Assembly (NCBI RefSeq): GCF_031846245.1
Contig: NZ_JAVRIC010000009.1
Location: 1-64,000, forward strand
Source of the DNA: Banduia mediterranea
Lineage (GTDB): Bacteria > Pseudomonadota > Gammaproteobacteria > Nevskiales > Nevskiaceae
Reading direction: 5' to 3'
Length of the DNA: 64,000 bases
Shown here: one piece after another, positions 46,286-54,791 of the stretch
How positions within the stretch are numbered: position 1 is the stretch's first letter
How the letters are laid out: each line of letters opens with the position of its first letter
Program-made: the position numbers and the translations under genes
The notes under the pieces: model-generated
What the model saw: only the letters and a program-made list of their open reading frames with translations
Told to the model about the DNA's origin: nothing
Databases searched by the model: none

Positions 46286-46680
46286 GCGGCTCGGACTTGA
46301 CTCTGCACCACGCGATGAGCCTGCAAGCGGACGCGGCGCTGGATGGTTTTGACTGGCCCGTGGCGCTGGACCTGTTTGACAAGATCGTCGAGGAACTCCG
46401 TGAATTGCGCGCGGAGCTTGAAGCCGAGCCCGCGGACCCGGTTCGGGTGCTCGATGAGCTTGGTGACGTAATGTTCTGCGTGGTCAATCTGGCGCGCAAG
46501 CTACAGCTCGATCCGAGCGAAGCACTCGCTGGCGCCAATCGCAAGTTCGAGCGCCGCTATGAGCACGTGCGCAAATATCTGCACGCGTTTCCGGCCATCG
46601 GCGATCCTGCCCGTCTGGAATGCATGGAGGCGCGCTGGCAAGAGGCGAAGACTAAGGAGAAACACGGGGAACCGGAGTGA
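46282..46680 (+). CDS. mazG: Short MazG-type nucleotide pyrophosphohydrolase
   Basis: The 132-residue protein corresponds to one MazG domain. EELRELRAELEAEPADPVRV followed by LDELGDVMFCVVNLARKL supplies the acidic Mg2+-binding helices, and ALAGANRKFERRYEHV is the typical C-terminal helix. It resembles the second domain of E. coli MazG, which cleaves NTPs to NMP and pyrophosphate. It pairs with the Nudix gene in a house-cleaning operon. About 230 non-coding bases separate it from bcsD. Confidence 0.87.
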   Translation: MSGSDLTLHHAMSLQADAALDGFDWPVALDLFDKIVEELRELRAELEAEPADPVRVLDELGDVMFCVVNLARKLQLDPSEALAGANRKFERRYEHVRKYLHAFPAIGDPARLECMEARWQEAKTKEKHGEPE

Positions 46681-46908
46681 TTTTTACCCACTCGCGAGCC
46701 GAAGATGGACTGGGCATGATGACTGGGGCACCAGCCTGAATCCTCCTGCAACGCAGGACGATGGCGGAGTAGGCTTTCCGCAACTTGAGAATTTCCGCTA
46801 TTTGCCTGAAATCAATACCTTCACGCACCTGGTTCACTTGAATAGAATCAAACCAAGCGTAAGCCTTTCAGGCTCCGGGTAATCTTGGACCATGCCGGAC
46901 ACGATTCA

Positions 46909-47391
46909 ATGAGCGATATCGAGCAGACCAGCCTGCTGTATTACCAGTCCTCGGACTGCTCGGCGCAATGGGGCGATTTCCTGAAGACGCTGGCGTCCGA
47001 ACTCGACGCTCAGATGAGCGCCGAGGAGAATCGCGCCTTTTTTTATGTGCTCGGCGCCCGCCTGGCGGATCGCCTGAGCCTGCCGCAGGCCGATACGCTT
47101 GAAGCGCTGGAACAAAGCATCAATGTTCAGCTGCGCAGCATCCGCTGGGGCTGGACCCGGATTCGGGATATTCATTCGAGTCTGGAGATCGTTCATGCCT
47201 GCGCGCCGATGCGGCAGGCGTTCGGCGATGCGGCGATGTCGTGGTCCGGTGGTGTCCTTGAAGGCCTGTATGCCGGCTGGTTGAAGCAGCTCGGCGCTGG
47301 AGATGAACTGCAGCTGCGTCAGGTCGGTCAGGCCGAAGGGCCGAGCGATGCTTTGCGTTTCCGGCTTGCACATCCCAGCCTCTTCGTCTGA
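46909..47391 (+). CDS. bcsD: Cellulose synthase subunit BcsD
   Basis: The 160-residue protein is of the BcsD/AxCesD family: LLYYQSSDCSAQWGDFLKTL at the start, FFYVLGARLADRLSLPQADT in the middle, and a conserved helix DIHSSLEIVHACAPMRQAFG. In acetic acid bacteria it forms octameric rings in the periplasm or cell envelope that align glucan chains for crystalline cellulose. It is the first gene of the bcs operon. The ATG is chosen because the upstream codons are absent from the family. The 228 bases before it hold the likely promoter and no gene. Confidence 0.92.
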   Translation: MSDIEQTSLLYYQSSDCSAQWGDFLKTLASELDAQMSAEENRAFFYVLGARLADRLSLPQADTLEALEQSINVQLRSIRWGWTRIRDIHSSLEIVHACAPMRQAFGDAAMSWSGGVLEGLYAGWLKQLGAGDELQLRQVGQAEGPSDALRFRLAHPSLFV

Positions 47392-47403
47392 GGTCGATAC
47401 ATC

Positions 47404-48309
47404 ATGTCGGACCAGGGAAATGACGATATCAAGCAGTTATACGGACACCTGGGGCTCGATCCGCGAAGTTACCGCGAGATTCGTGACGACAGGGCGGAAA
47501 ATCCCGAAGCAGGAAAATCCGGAGATTGGTCGCTGCTGAGAGCGGTACGCTCACGCCTGGACCAAGGCGCGCCAGCACCGCAGGCTCCGCCGGCAGCATC
47601 ACCGACGATACCGCCACCAGATGCGCGGCCCGATTCGGCGCAGCAAGCATCCTTCGTCCCACAGGTACCCCAGGCTGCTCGTGTCGAGCCGACGTTGGCG
47701 CCAACGCCGGTTGCGGGCAGGGAATCTCTGGCGGCCAGCCTGTTGGCGAGCCTCAAGGCATATGAGGTGGACCACGCCGCGCAGCGCGCGGCCAGTCCAG
47801 CAGCGGCCGAGCCGGAACCGATGGGCGCCGAACACACGCGCAGTGAAGCCCCGCCCGCTCAAGCAGCGGCCGAGCCGGGTGCTTCGCAGCCGCCGGTGGC
47901 CTCACCTGAAGACGGTCGTTCGATCGAGGTGTCACTGCGCTCGGCCATCTGGCCGTCGGTGCCGCCAAGCAGTCCGGCCCAGCCTGCGGCGGTGCCGGAG
48001 CCGCCGACCGCCGAGTCAGCACCTCCGCCGGCGCCCGGGCCGGAGCCCCAATTTTCGTCAACGTCGGCGCAGCCGCCGGCGTCCTCGTTGATGCGTGGTA
48101 TATCGGGCGGTTTGGCGGACGGTCTGGCGGACGGTCTGGTTTCGACGTTCCGACGCCTGGAGGCTCCGCGTCCGCTGACCAATCCGGACCTGGCCAGGTT
48201 ACGGCTGAATTACGGCGCCCGCAGCGAGGCTCACGGCGTGTCGCAGCCCAGGGATGCGAATCTGCGAGAGGTATTCGCCCGCCTGAAACGGGTCGGCGAT
48301 GATCACTGA
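47404..48309 (+). CDS. bcsP: Pro-rich cellulose biosynthesis protein (BcsP/BcsO-like, BcsR-like N-terminus)
   Basis: This 301-residue protein has a short folded N-terminus (DDIKQLYGHLGLDPRSYREI, then DWSLLRAVRSRL) similar to BcsR. It continues with a disordered Ala/Pro/Ser/Gln-rich body (about 60-270) and a C-terminal amphipathic end (DANLREVFARLKRV) like that of BcsO/BcsP. Such proteins sit next to bcsQ in proteobacterial operons and help positioning or assembly of the synthase; the exact role is unsettled. The last 11 bases overlap bcsQ. Confidence 0.75.
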   Translation: MSDQGNDDIKQLYGHLGLDPRSYREIRDDRAENPEAGKSGDWSLLRAVRSRLDQGAPAPQAPPAASPTIPPPDARPDSAQQASFVPQVPQAARVEPTLAPTPVAGRESLAASLLASLKAYEVDHAAQRAASPAAAEPEPMGAEHTRSEAPPAQAAAEPGASQPPVASPEDGRSIEVSLRSAIWPSVPPSSPAQPAAVPEPPTAESAPPPAPGPEPQFSSTSAQPPASSLMRGISGGLADGLADGLVSTFRRLEAPRPLTNPDLARLRLNYGARSEAHGVSQPRDANLREVFARLKRVGDDH

Positions 48310-49117
48310 CGCTCCGGGTTCGCACGCGGCGGTGGATATGCCTCGAACGAGGGTCGATAGCGCGCGCGTGATCGCGGTGCTGTCGCCCAAAGGCGGCGTG
48401 GGCAAGACCACGGTCGCCGCGAACCTGGCGGCGGAGTTGGCGCAAGCCGGAAAGCAGGTTTATCTGGTGGATCTCGATTCGCAGAACGCGGCGCGCCTGT
48501 GCTTTCGTACCGACTTCTGTGATCCGGTGGGCCACGCCCCAGGCTCCAGAAACGGCGCGGCGTGGTCGGAATGCTGTCGCGGCACTGATCGCGGTGTGAT
48601 CTGTGTTCCGTTCGGGATTGTCGGTGAGAGTGAACGCGCCTGCTACGAACGCACGGTTGCGTCCGACCGCCATTGGTTGAGCAAGGGCCTGGCCTCCCTG
48701 CATGCTCCGGACGACGCGATCTTCGTCATTGATACGCCACCGGGTGGCTCGGTGTTTCTGCCGCAGGTGCTGTCGAATGCCGGTGTGGTGCTCAGCGTGG
48801 TGCTGGCCGACGCAGCCTCGTTCGCGACCCTGCCGACGATGGAGCGCTGGCTCAGCGACTTTCGTGATCGCGCTCCGGCACGGCAGCGTTCGTTCTATCT
48901 GGTCAACCGCATGGACGATTCGCGCCCTTTGCGGCGCGACGTCCATGCCGCCATGCGCGAACAATTGGGGTATCGAATGCTTGGCGGCGTGATTCATTTT
49001 GACGGTGCCGTGGAAGAGGCGCTTGCCTCACAATTGCCTGTGGCCGCCTATGACCCGCAGGCACGGGCGGCACGGGACTTCCGCGAACTGGCTGCCTGGC
49101 TGATGTCCATCCTATGA
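48299..49117 (+). CDS. bcsQ: BcsQ, ParA/MinD-like ATPase of cellulose synthesis
   Basis: The 272-residue ATPase has a deviant Walker A KGGVGKTTVAANLAAELAQA, Walker B-type VYLVDLDSQNAAR, and IDTPPGGSVFLPQVL. BcsQ localises the cellulose machine at the cell pole and is needed for secretion in E. coli-type operons. It overlaps the preceding gene by 11 bases and is followed by bcsAB after 25 bases. It is cytosolic or membrane-associated. An N-terminal extension of about 20 residues precedes the P-loop. Confidence 0.92.
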   Translation: MITDAPGSHAAVDMPRTRVDSARVIAVLSPKGGVGKTTVAANLAAELAQAGKQVYLVDLDSQNAARLCFRTDFCDPVGHAPGSRNGAAWSECCRGTDRGVICVPFGIVGESERACYERTVASDRHWLSKGLASLHAPDDAIFVIDTPPGGSVFLPQVLSNAGVVLSVVLADAASFATLPTMERWLSDFRDRAPARQRSFYLVNRMDDSRPLRRDVHAAMREQLGYRMLGGVIHFDGAVEEALASQLPVAAYDPQARAARDFRELAAWLMSIL

Positions 49118-49142
49118 ATCTTGATCGGACGAAGGGGGGATC

Positions 49143-52100
49143 GTGAGGGAACGGCTGAGTCAATGGCAGGCCACCGACTGGCTCGACAAGCCCTGGGTGA
49201 TGTGGGTGGCACTGGTCTTTATGTCAATCCCGGCCTTGATGGTCGTGACAACACCATTGAGCCTGGCCTGGCAGGCGGTGTTTGCGATCGGAGCCAGCTT
49301 GGCAGCAATGCGGATGCGCCACATTGAAGGGCAGCTGATTTCGATCGCACTGATGGTGATCAGTCTGCTCGCCAGTTCCCGTTACATCTATTGGCGGCTT
49401 ACCGAATCAGTCAGCTTCGATCAGCACCGTAGTTTTACCGACATGTTCTTCGCGGTCGGCCTCATCGGGGCCGAGCTGTACGCGTTCATGGTGCTGGCGC
49501 TGGGATTTTTTCAGGTGGTCTGGCCGCTGCACCGCAAGCCGGTTCCGCTGCCGGATGACCAATCGCTTTGGCCCAGCGTCGATGTGTTCATTCCGACTTA
49601 CAACGAGCCTCTTTCAGTGGTGCGGCCCACGGTGCTGGCGGCCATGGAAATGGACTGGCCGGTCGACAAGTTCAGGGTCTATGTGCTCGATGACGGTCGT
49701 CGCGAGGAGTTCAAGACGTTCTGCGCCGAGGTGGGTGTCACGCATATCACGCGCAATGATTCCAAGCACGCCAAGGCCGGCAACATCAATCGGGCGCTGG
49801 AGAAGACGTCCGGCGAATTCATCACCATCTTCGATTGCGATCACGTCCCCACACGCTCGTTCCTGCAGCTCACGCTGGGTCTGTTCCTGCACGATCCAAA
49901 AATGGCGCTGGTACAGACGCCTCACCATTTCTTTTCGCCCGACCCGTTCGAGCGCAATCTGCGCACTTTCCGCAAGGTGCCCAACGAGGGTGAGCTGTTC
50001 TATGGACTGTTGCAGGATGGCAACGATCTCTGGGATGCCACCTTCTTCTGCGGCTCCTGCGCCGTCATCCGTCGTGAAGCGTTGCTCGAAGTCGGAGGCA
50101 TCGCCGTCGAAACCGTCACCGAGGACGCTCATACTTCGCTGAAGATGCACTCGCGCGGCTGGCGCAGCGCCTACATCAATATTGCGCAGGCGGCCGGGCT
50201 GGCGACCGAGTCCTTGTCCGCGCATGTCGGGCAGCGCATCCGCTGGGCACGCGGCATGGCGCAGATATTCCGAATCGACAACCCGCTGTTCAAACGCGGC
50301 CTGAAGTGGTTCCAGCGTCTGTGCTACTTCAACGCGATGATGCACTTCTTCTACGGTCTGCCGCGTATCGTGTTCCTGACGGCGCCCTTGTCGTACCTGT
50401 TTTTCGAGGCGCATATCATCGATGCGCCGGCGCTGACGATTCTTGCCTATGCCGCGCCGCATTTGATCCTGGCCAACATGACGAACTCGCGTCTGCAGGG
50501 ACCGTTCCGGCACTCCTTCTGGGCAGAAGTCTATGAGTCGGTACTCGCGACCTATATTCTGATTCCGACCACCATGGCCGTGATCAACCCCAAGCTCGGC
50601 ACCTTCAACGTGACCGCCAAGGGCGGCATCGTCGAGAACGAATATTTTGATCAGCAGATCGCCAAGCCTTATGTGGTGCTGCTGCTCCTCAATACGGTGG
50701 GGTTGATCGTCGGGGTGGGGCGACTGTTCGTCTGGAACACCAACGAAACCGATACTGTACTGCTCAACATGGCGTGGACGATCTACAACCTGCTGATCGT
50801 CGGCGCCGCATTGTCGGTCGCCTGGGAGCAACGACAGATTCGCAAGGCGATCAGAGTCGAAGCCGAACTGCTGGCAGGGCTCGCTCTGCCGGACGGTCGG
50901 GTGTTCACGACCAAGACCTTCGATCTGTCGGAAACCGGGACGTCCCTGACCTTGCCAGAGGGCGTGGAGGTCGCGCACGGAACGATCGTTGAAGTGGCAT
51001 TGGCACCGGACTATCGAGAAGTCTGGATGCCGGCCGAAGTGGTACGCGCTGTGGGAGGGCGCGTCGGGCTGAGATTCGGCAAACTCGATGTCGAACAGGA
51101 AAAGCAGTTGATTTATGCGATCTTCGGTCGAGCGGACGCTTGGGTCAGTTGGTCGGAGGACCGTGGCATGGACGTGCCGTCCGCGTCGTTCAAGGAAATT
51201 CTGGGTATCGGTGTATCGGGCATTGGTCGCCTGATCGCCATGGGGAGCAAATCGGTGAAGAATGCATTGGGAATCAAGCGCCGGAGCAAGCTGGCGTCCT
51301 GGCTGCTGGTGGTCGCGGCGTTGTCGGCGCTGGGCGTGGCACCGGACAGCCATGCGCAGTCTGCGGCGCAGGTGTCGGCGCAGCAGCAGGCCGCCGCTTC
51401 CGCCGGAGCGGGCAAACCAATGAAGGATCAGGCCACCACCGATCGCGTGATCCGCTCTCATACCCGGCAGCTGACACTTGAGGATCTCGGCATTTCGCGG
51501 CCGATTCGTTTGCGCGGCCTGCAGGGGGAGGTCTCCGTTCCGGTCAACGTGCGTGATGACGAGATCGTCACGCGGGCGCGCCTGCACCTCGAGTTTGCGC
51601 ATTCGCCGTCCTTGCTGTGGGATGTCTCGCACCTCAACGTACTGGTCAACAACGAACTGGCGGGCACGCTGCCGATTTCGGCCGAAACCGCCAGTGGAAC
51701 CGAGCGCACGATCGATATCGACCCGCGCCTGTTCGTGCAGTACAACCAGATCACGCTGCAGCTGATCGCGCACTACCGTTATGAGTGCGAAGACCCCGCG
51801 TACACCAGTCTCTGGGGTGTCGTCAGTAACCAGACCGTGCTTGAGCTCGATACCGAGCCCTTGTCTCTGTCGAATGACCTCAACCTGCTGCCGTCACCGT
51901 TCTTCGATGGCCGCGACACGCGTCGTTTGACGCTGCCGTTCGTCTTTTCCGGCACGCCGACCCTCGACGCGCTTGATGCGGCGGGCGTGACCGCCTCGTG
52001 GTTCGGCGCGATGGCGAACTATCGCGGAGCGGAATTTCCAACCTACATCGACAGCCTGCCGCCCGGCCATGGCGTCGTGTTCGTGGTGGGGGGGCGCGGA

Positions 52101-53588
52101 CCAGCAGGACTGCGTCTGCCGAGCAACAACGCCTCGGCCAGCATTTCGATCGTCGACAACCCGAAGACGCCGGGCGCCAAGCTACTGGTCATCCAGGGGG
52201 CTGACGGTCTGGCGCTGAAGCAGGCCGCGCGTGCGCTGGCCATGGGGTCCGAGGCTTTGGCCGGACCGTCGACGGCGATTCGTGAGTTCAGTGAGCCCGA
52301 GCCCCGTGAGCCCTACGATGCACCGCGCTGGATTCCGACCGATCGTCCGGTCGAGATTGGCGAAATTGCGGAGTCCTGGCAACTCGAGGCCAGCGGCCTG
52401 TATCCGGACACGATCCGCATCAACTTCCATCTGCCGCCGGACCTGTTCACCTGGCAGTCCGACGGCATGGAGGTGAACCTCAAATATCGCTATACGCCGA
52501 CCGTGGGCAGCAAGTCCACGCTCAACGTCAACATCAACGATGGTTTTGTCGAGGCGATCGCCTTGTCCTATCTCGATGAGGAAGGCGCTTCGGCCGACCG
52601 GATCAATCTGCCGTTCGTGTCGTCGTTCGCGGCCGTCAACGAAGCCAAGGTCAGCATTCCGGACTACAAGATCGGTGGTGACAATCAGCTTCAGCTGCAG
52701 TACTACTTCGAACGCAAGAAGGAAGGACAGTGCAAGGACATCGTCCTCGACAATCTGCGCGGTGTGATCGACGAGGATTCAACCGTCGACCTCAGCGACA
52801 TTCCGCACTATGCCTTCCTGCCTGATCTGGCCCTGTTTGCCGACGGCGGCTTTCCGTTCTCGCGACTGGCCGACCTCTCGGAGACCGGAATTGTCCTGCC
52901 GAGCAACATCACGCCGCAGGAAATCAGCGCCTATTTGCTGGTGATGGGGCGTCTCGGCGACGTGACCGGCTATCCGGCGATTCGTTTCCAGTTGGTACAC
53001 GCCGATCGCATCTCCGAGCTGAGCGATCGCGACATCCTGGTGTTCGGCGCCGCCGGTAACCAGCCGCTGCTCGAACAGTGGGCCGACTACATGCCGATGA
53101 CGGTGGCACGCGGCGAAACCCGGCTGCGCGTGATCGGACCGGTGGAACGTCTGCGTGCCCGGTGGGAAGGGCGTGATGTCGAGGGCGCGATCAATCATGC
53201 GGGCCGGGTGATTCTTGAAGCGGGCCGTTCGCTCGGCGGCGTCATGAGCTTCGAATCGCCCCTGTCGTCCGGACGTACCGTGGTGGTGCTCACCGCCGGC
53301 GACTCGGACCGCTTGCTCGACGTCGCCCGCATGTTCACAGATTACGGCAAGGTGCCGTTCGTCCAGGGTGATCTGGTGCTGCTCAATGGCGACGAGGTCA
53401 ACCACTACAGCCTCGAGAACCAGTACGCCGTTGGCCGCCTGCCGTTCTTGCTCGGCCTGCGCTGGTGGCTGTCCCAGCAGCCATTGATACTCGTGATTTT
53501 CGTGGTGGTGATCGCTCTGTTGATGGCGGCCATTCTGTTCCGCCTGCTGCGCCGCATGGCCGCTGCGCGGAAGGATGGCCGCGCCTGA
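49143..53588 (+). CDS. bcsAB: Cellulose synthase BcsA-BcsB fusion
   Basis: The single 1481-residue protein joins two subunits. Residues 1-700 are BcsA: N-terminal helices, the GT2 domain with PTYNEPLSVVRPT, YVLDDGRREEF, TIFDCDHVPTRSF, the TVTEDAHTSLKMH motif and QRIRWARGMAQIF, then the PilZ domain with RKAIR (about 566-570) and DLSETG (about 594), so c-di-GMP binding residues are kept. Residues about 715-740 form a signal-like helix (SWLLVVAALSALGVA). The rest is BcsB: two carbohydrate-binding modules and a C-terminal membrane anchor (PLILVIFVVVIALLMAAILF). GTG start. Confidence 0.95.
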   Translation: MRERLSQWQATDWLDKPWVMWVALVFMSIPALMVVTTPLSLAWQAVFAIGASLAAMRMRHIEGQLISIALMVISLLASSRYIYWRLTESVSFDQHRSFTDMFFAVGLIGAELYAFMVLALGFFQVVWPLHRKPVPLPDDQSLWPSVDVFIPTYNEPLSVVRPTVLAAMEMDWPVDKFRVYVLDDGRREEFKTFCAEVGVTHITRNDSKHAKAGNINRALEKTSGEFITIFDCDHVPTRSFLQLTLGLFLHDPKMALVQTPHHFFSPDPFERNLRTFRKVPNEGELFYGLLQDGNDLWDATFFCGSCAVIRREALLEVGGIAVETVTEDAHTSLKMHSRGWRSAYINIAQAAGLATESLSAHVGQRIRWARGMAQIFRIDNPLFKRGLKWFQRLCYFNAMMHFFYGLPRIVFLTAPLSYLFFEAHIIDAPALTILAYAAPHLILANMTNSRLQGPFRHSFWAEVYESVLATYILIPTTMAVINPKLGTFNVTAKGGIVENEYFDQQIAKPYVVLLLLNTVGLIVGVGRLFVWNTNETDTVLLNMAWTIYNLLIVGAALSVAWEQRQIRKAIRVEAELLAGLALPDGRVFTTKTFDLSETGTSLTLPEGVEVAHGTIVEVALAPDYREVWMPAEVVRAVGGRVGLRFGKLDVEQEKQLIYAIFGRADAWVSWSEDRGMDVPSASFKEILGIGVSGIGRLIAMGSKSVKNALGIKRRSKLASWLLVVAALSALGVAPDSHAQSAAQVSAQQQAAASAGAGKPMKDQATTDRVIRSHTRQLTLEDLGISRPIRLRGLQGEVSVPVNVRDDEIVTRARLHLEFAHSPSLLWDVSHLNVLVNNELAGTLPISAETASGTERTIDIDPRLFVQYNQITLQLIAHYRYECEDPAYTSLWGVVSNQTVLELDTEPLSLSNDLNLLPSPFFDGRDTRRLTLPFVFSGTPTLDALDAAGVTASWFGAMANYRGAEFPTYIDSLPPGHGVVFVVGGRGPAGLRLPSNNASASISIVDNPKTPGAKLLVIQGADGLALKQAARALAMGSEALAGPSTAIREFSEPEPREPYDAPRWIPTDRPVEIGEIAESWQLEASGLYPDTIRINFHLPPDLFTWQSDGMEVNLKYRYTPTVGSKSTLNVNINDGFVEAIALSYLDEEGASADRINLPFVSSFAAVNEAKVSIPDYKIGGDNQLQLQYYFERKKEGQCKDIVLDNLRGVIDEDSTVDLSDIPHYAFLPDLALFADGGFPFSRLADLSETGIVLPSNITPQEISAYLLVMGRLGDVTGYPAIRFQLVHADRISELSDRDILVFGAAGNQPLLEQWADYMPMTVARGETRLRVIGPVERLRARWEGRDVEGAINHAGRVILEAGRSLGGVMSFESPLSSGRTVVVLTAGDSDRLLDVARMFTDYGKVPFVQGDLVLLNGDEVNHYSLENQYAVGRLPFLLGLRWWLSQQPLILVIFVVVIALLMAAILFRLLRRMAAARKDGRA

Positions 53589-53621
53589 TCGGGGCGCGGG
53601 CTCACCTGGGATTTGCTCGCG

Positions 53622-54791
53622 ATGCGCAAAGTGCTTGTCGGCTTGGTGGCGATCGTGCTGCTCGCGATCGGCGCATGCCTGGCGATGAACTGGTATGCCG
53701 CGCGCCCATGGAAGGCGTGGCAGGCATTTGCGCGGGTGTTCGTGCAGCCGGACGGACGCATTGTCGACCGCACAGCCAATGCACGGTCGACGTCGGAGGG
53801 ACAGGCCTACGGACTGTTCTTCGCGCTGGTCGCGAATGACCGGCAGGTTTTCGATGCGATACTCGCCTGGGCCCGAGACAATCTGGCCGGGGGCGATCTG
53901 ACGGGGAGCCTGCCAGCCTGGCTTTGGGGCCAGGGCGATGACGGGACATGGGGTGTGATCGATGCCAATCCCGCCAGTGATGCAGATCTGTGGATGGCAT
54001 ACAGCCTGATGGAGGCCGCCAGACTGTGGGACGCGCCGCGCTACGAGGAAATCGGGCGCGCGATTCTGTGGCGGGTCAAGGCCCACGAGGTGATCGACAC
54101 GGCGGCCGGCCCGATGTTGCTGCCGGCGCCCGAAGGCTTCGCACTCAAGCCCAATGGCTGGCGCTTCAATCCCAGCTACCTTCCGGAGTTCCAGATCCGC
54201 TATTTCGCCATGGAAGATCCATCGGGACCTTGGTCGCGAGTCTGGGGCACATACACCGACATGCTGGCGCAGGTCACGCCAGCCAAGGTAGCTCCGGACT
54301 GGTTCGAGTGGTACCCCGAGCAGGGAGCCCAGCAGGACCGAAAGACCGCCGGTATCGGAAGCTACGATGCGATCCGAGTCTACCTGTGGGCAGGAATGAC
54401 GCCACAACCGACGCTGTCGCCATCGATGCTGGACGGTTATGCGGAGCTGATTCGGATGCGCGGACTCCCGCCGGAACAGGTGCAGGTGACGACGCGCGGC
54501 ATCAATGGGGGGAATCCTCTTGGATTTTCAGCAGCCGCCTTGCCATATCTACATGCCTTGAATGAAGATAGGCTCTTAGAAAGGCAAGAAAAGCGTTTGA
54601 TTGAAAACAGAATTGCAGCTGATGGCGAGGGCGGGGCGGAATCTGGGAGCCTGGGTGATCCTGCGCATTACTACGATCAGGTCTTGGCCCTGTTCGGTGA
54701 GGGATGGGTCGCGGGCCGCTTTCGGTTCGGCGACAACGGTCAACTCGAGACAAGATGGGAGCAATCGTGCTGCGGCGTATTTTCGCGCTGA
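53622..54791 (+). CDS. bcsZ: Endoglucanase BcsZ (GH8)
   Basis: The 389-residue enzyme has a signal anchor (MRKVLVGLVAIVLLAIGACL) and the GH8 barrel. The general-acid Glu lies in ARSTSEGQAYGLFFALVAND, and the Asp in TAGIGSYDAIRVYLWAG. It trims nascent or mis-formed glucan in the periplasm. Its last 37 bases overlap bcsC. The C-terminal part contains an acidic insertion (RLIENRIAADGEGGAESGS) before AHYYDQVLALFGEG. The ATG at 53622 is preferred to TTG 53613. Confidence 0.93.
   Translation: MRKVLVGLVAIVLLAIGACLAMNWYAARPWKAWQAFARVFVQPDGRIVDRTANARSTSEGQAYGLFFALVANDRQVFDAILAWARDNLAGGDLTGSLPAWLWGQGDDGTWGVIDANPASDADLWMAYSLMEAARLWDAPRYEEIGRAILWRVKAHEVIDTAAGPMLLPAPEGFALKPNGWRFNPSYLPEFQIRYFAMEDPSGPWSRVWGTYTDMLAQVTPAKVAPDWFEWYPEQGAQQDRKTAGIGSYDAIRVYLWAGMTPQPTLSPSMLDGYAELIRMRGLPPEQVQVTTRGINGGNPLGFSAAALPYLHALNEDRLLERQEKRLIENRIAADGEGGAESGSLGDPAHYYDQVLALFGEGWVAGRFRFGDNGQLETRWEQSCCGVFSR

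Noticed and set aside
46800-46900. Possible c-di-GMP-I riboswitch before bcsD (TCACGCACC ... GCGTAAGCC)
   Set aside because: Only scattered pieces match; the invariant CACGCACAGGGCAAACC block and the GACGCAAAGCC helix with its tetraloop receptor are not present.
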